NCBI GenBank assembly: GCA_039182735.1
Contig: JBCDCB010000029.1
Span: 1 to 46,358, forward strand
Source: JBCDCB01 sp039182735
Lineage (GTDB): Bacteria > Planctomycetota > Phycisphaerae > Phycisphaerales > UBA1924
Reading direction: 5' to 3'
DNA length: 46,358 nt
A model generated the notes under the pieces. That model worked only from the letters and a program-made list of their open reading frames with translations. It had not been told where the DNA came from and made no database searches. Made by a program: the position numbers and the translations under genes. Positions within the stretch are counted from its first letter, which is position 1. Each line of letters starts with the position of its first letter. Below are positions 41,892 to 46,358 of this stretch, in pieces.

Positions 41892-43108
41892 GCAAGGGCA
41901 TCCCGCCCGAGCCCGGCGACAACGACCAGTACATCCAGAACGGCGGCAAGGTCGATCCGGAGGCGATCCGCGGCGCGATCCGTGATGCCGAAGAGGGCGG
42001 AGACCCCGATGAGGACGGGCTTCGGCGCGTCGTGTTCCGATTGAGCCGCGATCTGAACAAACGACTCGACAAGTACCTGACCGACCGAATCACATTCATG
42101 AGCCGGGCGCAGCTGCAGCGGCTGATCGATCTCGAAGGCGTGACCGTCAACGGTCGCACGCCCAAGTGCTCAACGAGGTTGCGGCAGGGCGACGTGGTGG
42201 AAGTTGTCGTCCCGCCGCCGCCCTCGAAGGAGATCCAGCCGGACCCGATCCCGCTGAACATCCTCGAAGAGAACGAGCACTTCATGGTGCTCAACAAGCA
42301 GGCCGACCTCATCGTGCACCCCGCGCGGAGCCACAACCGGGGCACGCTCGTGAACGGGCTCGTCCATCACTTCAATACGACGCGCTGCGGAGCGCTCAGC
42401 AGCGTGGGCGAAGAGCACGCGCGCCCGGGCGTGATCCACCGCCTCGACCGCGATACCACCGGCGTCATGGTGATCGCCAAAGACGACGAGGCGCATTGGA
42501 AACTCGGTCGTCAGTTCGAGAACCGCACCACAGACAAGCGCTACCTCGCGGTGTGCGAGGGTGTTCTGGAGCGGGATACGGACATCATCGACCTCCCGCT
42601 CGGCAACTCCCCCTCGCGCGTCAAGGGACAGCGCGAGAAGCAGGCGGTGCGCTTCGACGAGTTCGGCAAACCGTCGATCACCGTCTACCGCGTGCGCGAA
42701 CGCTATGAACTGCCCGACGCGCTACGCGCGTCCCGCCATCCGCTGTGCGGCTACACACTCGTTGAGCTCGAACTCCGGACCGGGCGCACCCACCAGATCC
42801 GTGTCCACATGGCGGCGAGCGGGCACCCGCTCATCGGCGACGACATGTACGGCGGGCCGCTGCTCGACCTCGCGCACCTCACCGGGAAGAACAGCGATAC
42901 CGACGTGCGCGCGATGCACCGCCAGGCGCTCCACGCCGCGATGCTCGGGTTCCGGCACCCGCACACGGGCGAAGGGCTTGTGTTCCAGGCACCGCTGCCC
43001 GACGACTTCCGCGTGCTCATTGCGATGCTGCGTGCGCACAGAGATGCCAGCGGCGTGCGCTCGCCGGCGGGCTGCGTTGTAGACATCGATCGCATGCTCA
43101 GCGTCTAA
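41888..43108 (+). CDS. Pseudouridine synthase of the RluD/RluA family
   Basis: This enzyme makes pseudouridine in rRNA; RluD acts on positions in 23S helix 69. The 406-residue product starts at GTG 41888. It has an N-terminal acidic stretch (about 1-45), an S4 domain (DLNKRLDKYLTDRITFMSRAQLQRLIDLEGVTVNG), then the catalytic HRLDRDTTGVMVIAKDD with the Asp nucleophile and LRTGRTHQIRVHMAASGHPLIGDDMYGG. The family call is certain; the rRNA target is not. The stop abuts the stop of the convergent CYTH gene with no spacer. Confidence 0.93.
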   Translation: MSKGIPPEPGDNDQYIQNGGKVDPEAIRGAIRDAEEGGDPDEDGLRRVVFRLSRDLNKRLDKYLTDRITFMSRAQLQRLIDLEGVTVNGRTPKCSTRLRQGDVVEVVVPPPPSKEIQPDPIPLNILEENEHFMVLNKQADLIVHPARSHNRGTLVNGLVHHFNTTRCGALSSVGEEHARPGVIHRLDRDTTGVMVIAKDDEAHWKLGRQFENRTTDKRYLAVCEGVLERDTDIIDLPLGNSPSRVKGQREKQAVRFDEFGKPSITVYRVRERYELPDALRASRHPLCGYTLVELELRTGRTHQIRVHMAASGHPLIGDDMYGGPLLDLAHLTGKNSDTDVRAMHRQALHAAMLGFRHPHTGEGLVFQAPLPDDFRVLIAMLRAHRDASGVRSPAGCVVDIDRMLSV

Positions 43109-43651
43109 CTACGCAGCGTCGCCCGAGATCTCCCGCTCGAGCAGCGCGAGTTCCGCGTAGCCCGGCGACACCGGCTCGCCCAACGCCGGCGCGAGCGACT
43201 CGCGCAGGCTCGCGATCATGCGGTGGCAGATCCCGATGTGCTGTCGCGGGGTGACGAGCACGTCGGCTTCGAAGAACTTGCCGACGTCATCAACGTCGTC
43301 GAGGTGCGCGTGGACGGACTTCCAGATCCACACCTCGCGCCGTTTTTCGAGTTCGACGAGCACGGGCATCTCGCGCTCACCGTAGCGTCGGAGGGCCTGC
43401 TCTTCGGAGAGCAGTGTGAAGTGGCTGAGCTTCGGTCCGACGCGCTGCACGCGGTGATAGAAGACGTACTCGGTTGGCTCGGGGTGCCCGTCCTCGCCCC
43501 AGGACTCGCGCCGCTTGAGCTTTCCATCGGCGACCTTGTAGTAGGTGTCGCGTTGACGCAGCGTGCGCACGAGGTGGGCGCCGAGGCGTTTGAGGATGCC
43601 CCGCGCCAGCGCGATATCGCGCAGCTCGCACTTGAACTCAACATTCTGCAC
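43109..43651 (-). CDS. CYTH domain protein (triphosphate tunnel metalloenzyme family)
   Basis: CYTH proteins bind triphosphate substrates in an eight-strand tunnel; members include class IV adenylate cyclases, thiamine triphosphatases and inorganic triphosphatases. The 180-residue product from GTG 43651 has NVEFKCELRD, TYYKVADGKLKRRES, EYVFYHRVQRVGPKLSHF, LVELEKRREVWIWK, HLDDVDDVGKFFEAD and a C-terminal helix. Charged residues at the right places of the tunnel strands are kept. The closest resemblance is to class IV cyclase-like (CyaB) proteins, but cyclase activity is not shown. It follows ligA by 38 bases and may share its transcript. A GATACC sequence six bases before the GTG is a weak -10 candidate. 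Confidence 0.75.
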   Translation of the reverse strand: MQNVEFKCELRDIALARGILKRLGAHLVRTLRQRDTYYKVADGKLKRRESWGEDGHPEPTEYVFYHRVQRVGPKLSHFTLLSEEQALRRYGEREMPVLVELEKRREVWIWKSVHAHLDDVDDVGKFFEADVLVTPRQHIGICHRMIASLRESLAPALGEPVSPGYAELALLEREISGDAA

Positions 43652-43689
43652 GGATCGGGTATCGGGCGGATCGCCGGGGCTCGCAAGGA

Positions 43690-45825
43690 CTACCCGTTGG
43701 AAGCGGGCGGCTCGCCGAGCGCATCGAGCATGGCGGCGTCGTCCCACACCTCGACGCCGAGTTCTCGGGCCTTGCTCAGCTTCGAGCCCGCCTTCTCGCC
43801 GGCGATCAGCAGGTCGGTGTTTTTGGAGACCGACCCGGTGACCTTCGCGCCGAGCGACGTGAGCCATTCGGTGAGTTCGTCGCGTGTGTAGGCGTCGAAC
43901 GACCCGGTGATGACAACGGTCTTGCCGCTGACAGCCGACTCGACCTCGCCCGCGTCTTCCTGAAAGTCTTTGGACGAAAGATCGACGCCCGCGTCGCGCA
44001 ATGCGCCGAACGTCGCCTTCGCGGCATCGCTGTGCAGGTACGCGTGGACGACGGGCGCGGTGTCTTTGCCGAGGCCGGTTGTGGGTCGATCGGTCATCTC
44101 GCCTGAGAAGCCGAGCGCCAGCGCATCGGTTTTGTTGAGCGTCTTTGGTCGCAGTTCCGGCTCGCTCGCGTTCATGAGTTCGTCGAGGTCGCGGAACCGC
44201 CTCGCGAGCGCCCGCGCGGTGACGTCGCCGACGTGGCGGACACCCATGCCGGCGAGCACGCGTGCGAGCCCGCGTGACTTTGCCCGCTCGATCCCCTCGA
44301 GCATGTTGTCCACCTTCTTCTCGCCCATCCGATCGAGCGCGAGCAGCGCGTCTCGATGCTCGTGCAAGCGGAAGATGTCGGCGAAGTGCTCGAGCGGGAT
44401 CCCCTCGGTTCCACGGATCTGGTCGATGGACTTCTCGCCGAGCCCGTCGATGTCCATCTGCTTCCGACCGCAGAACCAGACGAGTTTCTCGCGCATCTGC
44501 GCCGGACACTCGGGGTTGATGCAGCGGCGGGCTGTTTCGAGCAGCGGGTCATCGTGCGCTTCTTCTGGCTCGATCTCGACGGGCGACGCGCAGACCGGGC
44601 AGACGTTCGGGGGCTGAACCGTGGGGCGTTTGCTCCGGTCTTTCGCGTCGGGGTCGGCGACCTCGATGACCTGCGGGATGATCTCGCCGGCCTTTTCGAT
44701 GATCACCGCGTCGCCGATCCGCACGCCGCGCTTGCGCACCTGCCCGTAGTTGTGCAGCGTCGCGTGCTGCACCGTGGTGCCGGCGACGAGCACGGGCTCC
44801 ATGATCGCGCGGGGTGTGATCTTGCCGGTCTTGCCGACTTGGTGCTCGACATCGATGAGCGTCGTGACCGCTCGCTCCGCGGGGTACTTGAACGCGATGC
44901 ACCATCGCGGCGACTTGGATGTGTAGCCGATGCGTTCCTGCTGCGCGAAGTCGTTCACACGCACAACGACGCCGTCAATCATGTAGGGGAGTTCCGCAGC
45001 CTTCGCGCGCCACGCATCGATCGTCTCGACGATGCCATCGGCGGTGGCGCAGGTCACGGTCTCACCGATCGGCACGCCAAAGCTCCGCAGCGCGTCGAGC
45101 CACTCAGTGTGGGATGCTACGAACGACTGGTCGGAGACCTCGCCGCGACCGTGCGCGATGAACCCCAGCCGACGCGAAGCGACAACACTTGAGTCCAGCA
45201 TCTTGAGTGTGCCGGCGGCGGTATTGCGCGGGTTCATGAAGAGTTCGTCGCCCGCGGCTTCGCGTTCCTTGTTGATGCGCCGGAACTCATCGTTCGGAAT
45301 GAAGGCTTCGCCACGGACTTCGAGGACATCTGGTGCTTGCCCCTGCAGCGTGAGCGGGACGGCGCGGATCGTGCGGACGTTCGCGGTGATGTCGTCGCCT
45401 CGCTGACCATCTCCCCGGGTGAGCGCCCGCACGAGTGTGCCGTGTTCGTAGCGGAGCGAGAGGGCCACCCCGTCGATCTTGACGTCGAGCACGAACGTCG
45501 GATCGTCGTCGCCCAACGCCTTCTTGCAGCGTGCGCACCAGTCGCGCACGCCCTGTTCGTTGTAGGTGTTGTCGATGCTGAGCATCGGGCGCGCGTGGGG
45601 GACGGTTTCGAATCGGTCGATCGGTTCGCCGCCGACGCGCTTGGTCGGGCTGTCGTCGGAATCGAACTGCGGGTGTGCGCGCTCGAGTTCGGCGAGGCGC
45701 GTGAGCGTTTCGTCGTAGGCGCGGTCGGACATTAGCGGGGCGGCGTCTACGTAATACGCGCGGTCCGCCGCCCGGAGTTCGGTGCGCAAGTCTTCGATTG
45801 TCTTTTGGGCTTCTTCAGGGTTCAT
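43690..45825 (-). CDS. ligA: NAD-dependent DNA ligase
   Basis: LigA seals nicks during replication and repair using NAD+. The 711-residue product starts MNPEEAQKTIEDLR at 45825 and has the Ia domain, the adenylation motif LDVKIDGVALSLRYEHG with nucleophile Lys116, an OB fold (QVGKTGKITPRAIMEPV), a four-cysteine zinc finger (CPVCASPVEI ... CINPECPAQ), HhH repeats (GLGEKSIDQI, GVRHVGDVTARALA) and a C-terminal BRCT domain (VSGKTVVITGSFD). An Asp/Glu-rich linker joins the zinc finger's two cysteine pairs. The frame continues upstream to 46242 but that part overlaps the FolD-like gene. Confidence 0.98.
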   Translation of the reverse strand: MNPEEAQKTIEDLRTELRAADRAYYVDAAPLMSDRAYDETLTRLAELERAHPQFDSDDSPTKRVGGEPIDRFETVPHARPMLSIDNTYNEQGVRDWCARCKKALGDDDPTFVLDVKIDGVALSLRYEHGTLVRALTRGDGQRGDDITANVRTIRAVPLTLQGQAPDVLEVRGEAFIPNDEFRRINKEREAAGDELFMNPRNTAAGTLKMLDSSVVASRRLGFIAHGRGEVSDQSFVASHTEWLDALRSFGVPIGETVTCATADGIVETIDAWRAKAAELPYMIDGVVVRVNDFAQQERIGYTSKSPRWCIAFKYPAERAVTTLIDVEHQVGKTGKITPRAIMEPVLVAGTTVQHATLHNYGQVRKRGVRIGDAVIIEKAGEIIPQVIEVADPDAKDRSKRPTVQPPNVCPVCASPVEIEPEEAHDDPLLETARRCINPECPAQMREKLVWFCGRKQMDIDGLGEKSIDQIRGTEGIPLEHFADIFRLHEHRDALLALDRMGEKKVDNMLEGIERAKSRGLARVLAGMGVRHVGDVTARALARRFRDLDELMNASEPELRPKTLNKTDALALGFSGEMTDRPTTGLGKDTAPVVHAYLHSDAAKATFGALRDAGVDLSSKDFQEDAGEVESAVSGKTVVITGSFDAYTRDELTEWLTSLGAKVTGSVSKNTDLLIAGEKAGSKLSKARELGVEVWDDAAMLDALGEPPASNG

Positions 45826-45847
45826 CGGCGGGGCGTATGGTATCGGC
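45826..45847. promoter_or_regulatory. Overlapping divergent -10 elements between ligA and the FolD-like gene
   Basis: On the plus strand TATGGT (45836-45841) is six bases before the FolD-like ATG at 45848. On the minus strand TACCAT (45842-45837) is eleven bases before the ligA ATG at 45825. The two hexamers overlap by five bases. Neither gene has a Shine-Dalgarno sequence. Confidence 0.5.
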
Positions 45848-46358
45848 ATGAGCGCCACGATCATCGATGGCAAGGCCCTCGCCGAACGCGAGAAGAATCG
45901 CACGCGTGATCGCGTGGCAGAACTGCGCGCGCAGGGGCGGTCGGTGCGTCTCGACGCGGTGCTGGCGGCGTCGAACGATGACGCCGCGGCGCGTGTGTAC
46001 GCACAGAACCAGGCGAAGATGTGCGATGCGCTGGGGATCGAGTACCGGCTGCACGAGCTGCCCGAGGGCGCGGGGGCCGACGACATCGCCGGTCGGGTGC
46101 TGCTTCTGAACGAGGACAAGAAGTGCCACGCGGTCATGGTGCACATGCCGATGCCCGACGGCGTCGATCCGTACCGCATCCAGTCGCTGATCCACCCCGA
46201 GAAAGACGTCGAGGGCGTGAACCCGGCGAACATCGGCAACATCGTCTATGGACGCTCCTCGCTCGCGCCGTGCACGGCGCTCGCGGTGGTCCGCCTGATC
46301 GACGAGTCCGGCATCGAACTCCGCGGCAAGCGCTGCGTCGTGGTCGGCGCGTCGGACA
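45848..46358 (+). CDS. FolD-like methylene-THF dehydrogenase/cyclohydrolase homologue, 3' truncated by the window
   Basis: The first 170 residues are visible. The fold is clearly FolD: IIDGKALAEREKNR, the substrate-binding strand, HAVMVHMPMPDGVDP, IHPEKDVEGVNPANIGNIVYG, APCT and the start of the nucleotide-binding loop VVVGASD. All three residues that carry out catalysis in FolD/MTHFD are changed. Using E. coli numbering, Lys54 is Gln55, Gln98 (QLPLP) is His99 and Asp121 (KDVDG) is Glu122. Tyr50 is kept as Tyr51. PCTP is PCTA. The gene starts on a predicted leaderless transcript. The protein may be a dehydrogenase-only enzyme, use another C1 carrier, or be non-catalytic. Confidence 0.85.
   Translation, partial: MSATIIDGKALAEREKNRTRDRVAELRAQGRSVRLDAVLAASNDDAAARVYAQNQAKMCDALGIEYRLHELPEGAGADDIAGRVLLLNEDKKCHAVMVHMPMPDGVDPYRIQSLIHPEKDVEGVNPANIGNIVYGRSSLAPCTALAVVRLIDESGIELRGKRCVVVGASD

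Noticed and set aside
1..46358. tRNA or rRNA genes, CRISPR arrays, insertion sequences, prophage or integrase
   Set aside because: None is visible; gaps are too short and no transposase, integrase, cas or repeat-spacer pattern appears.

Overview
The window is GC-rich, gene-dense bacterial DNA, and almost every base lies in or beside a protein gene. The content suggests a Gram-negative member of the Planctomycetota, probably the Phycisphaerae. Reasons: lipid A/Kdo and LPS-export genes (lpxI, kdsD, an OstA/LptC-like protein), a fused and greatly enlarged SecDF, a rhomboid with a DUF6576-type tail, and a FlgI-like lipoprotein outside any flagellar cluster. This placement is an inference; there is no rRNA here to confirm it. 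I found no tRNA, rRNA, CRISPR array, insertion sequence, prophage or pseudogene. No gap between genes exceeds about 175 bases.

Layout: 1-6993 (+) holds rhomboid, tgt, yajC, secDF and a LysM membrane protein, the classic tgt-yajC-secDF export cluster. 6990-9144 holds an FAD oxidoreductase (-) and an aldo/keto reductase (+) with a coding-like stretch between them. 9134-15028 (-) holds a FlgI-like/HEAT lipoprotein followed by smc. 15151-16182 (+) is obg. 16179-18132 (-) holds a cytosine-deaminase-like gene, lpxI and an S4-less TlyA-like methyltransferase. 18177-19987 (+) holds an RsbU/SpoIIE-type phosphatase and a YkgJ-type cysteine-cluster protein. 19984-22897 (-) is pepP-accB-accC. 22925-26318 (-) is a three-gene siderophore/B12-type ABC importer plus a coiled-coil membrane protein. 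26427-27383 (+) is a tail-anchored coiled-coil protein. 27364-29379 (-) is a GT2 glycosyltransferase and a BshC-like protein. 29427-33382 (-) is kdsD plus a giant OstA/LptC-like protein. 33450-38155 holds scpA (+), a coiled-coil protein (-), rluB (+) and a YihY/BrkB membrane protein (+). 38173-43108 (+) holds a class IV aminotransferase, coaX, a reduced MnmE-like GTPase, a TPR-like membrane protein and an RluD-type synthase. 43109-45825 (-) holds ligA and a CYTH protein. 45848-46358 (+) is the start of a FolD-like gene.

Two architectural habits stand out. First, seven genes that begin transcription units have a TANNNT -10-like hexamer exactly six bases before the start codon and no Shine-Dalgarno sequence, as expected for leaderless mRNAs; three more have the same arrangement at eight bases. 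Second, all seven convergent gene pairs overlap or abut at their stop codons, four of them by exactly four bases, which leaves no room for ordinary intergenic terminators. Within operons, ten gene junctions use ATGA/GTGA overlaps.

The most interesting individual proteins are the FolD homologue with all three catalytic residues changed, the FlgI-like HEAT lipoprotein, the 970-residue OstA/LptC-like protein, the reduced MnmE-like GTPase, the BshC-like protein and the enlarged SecDF.
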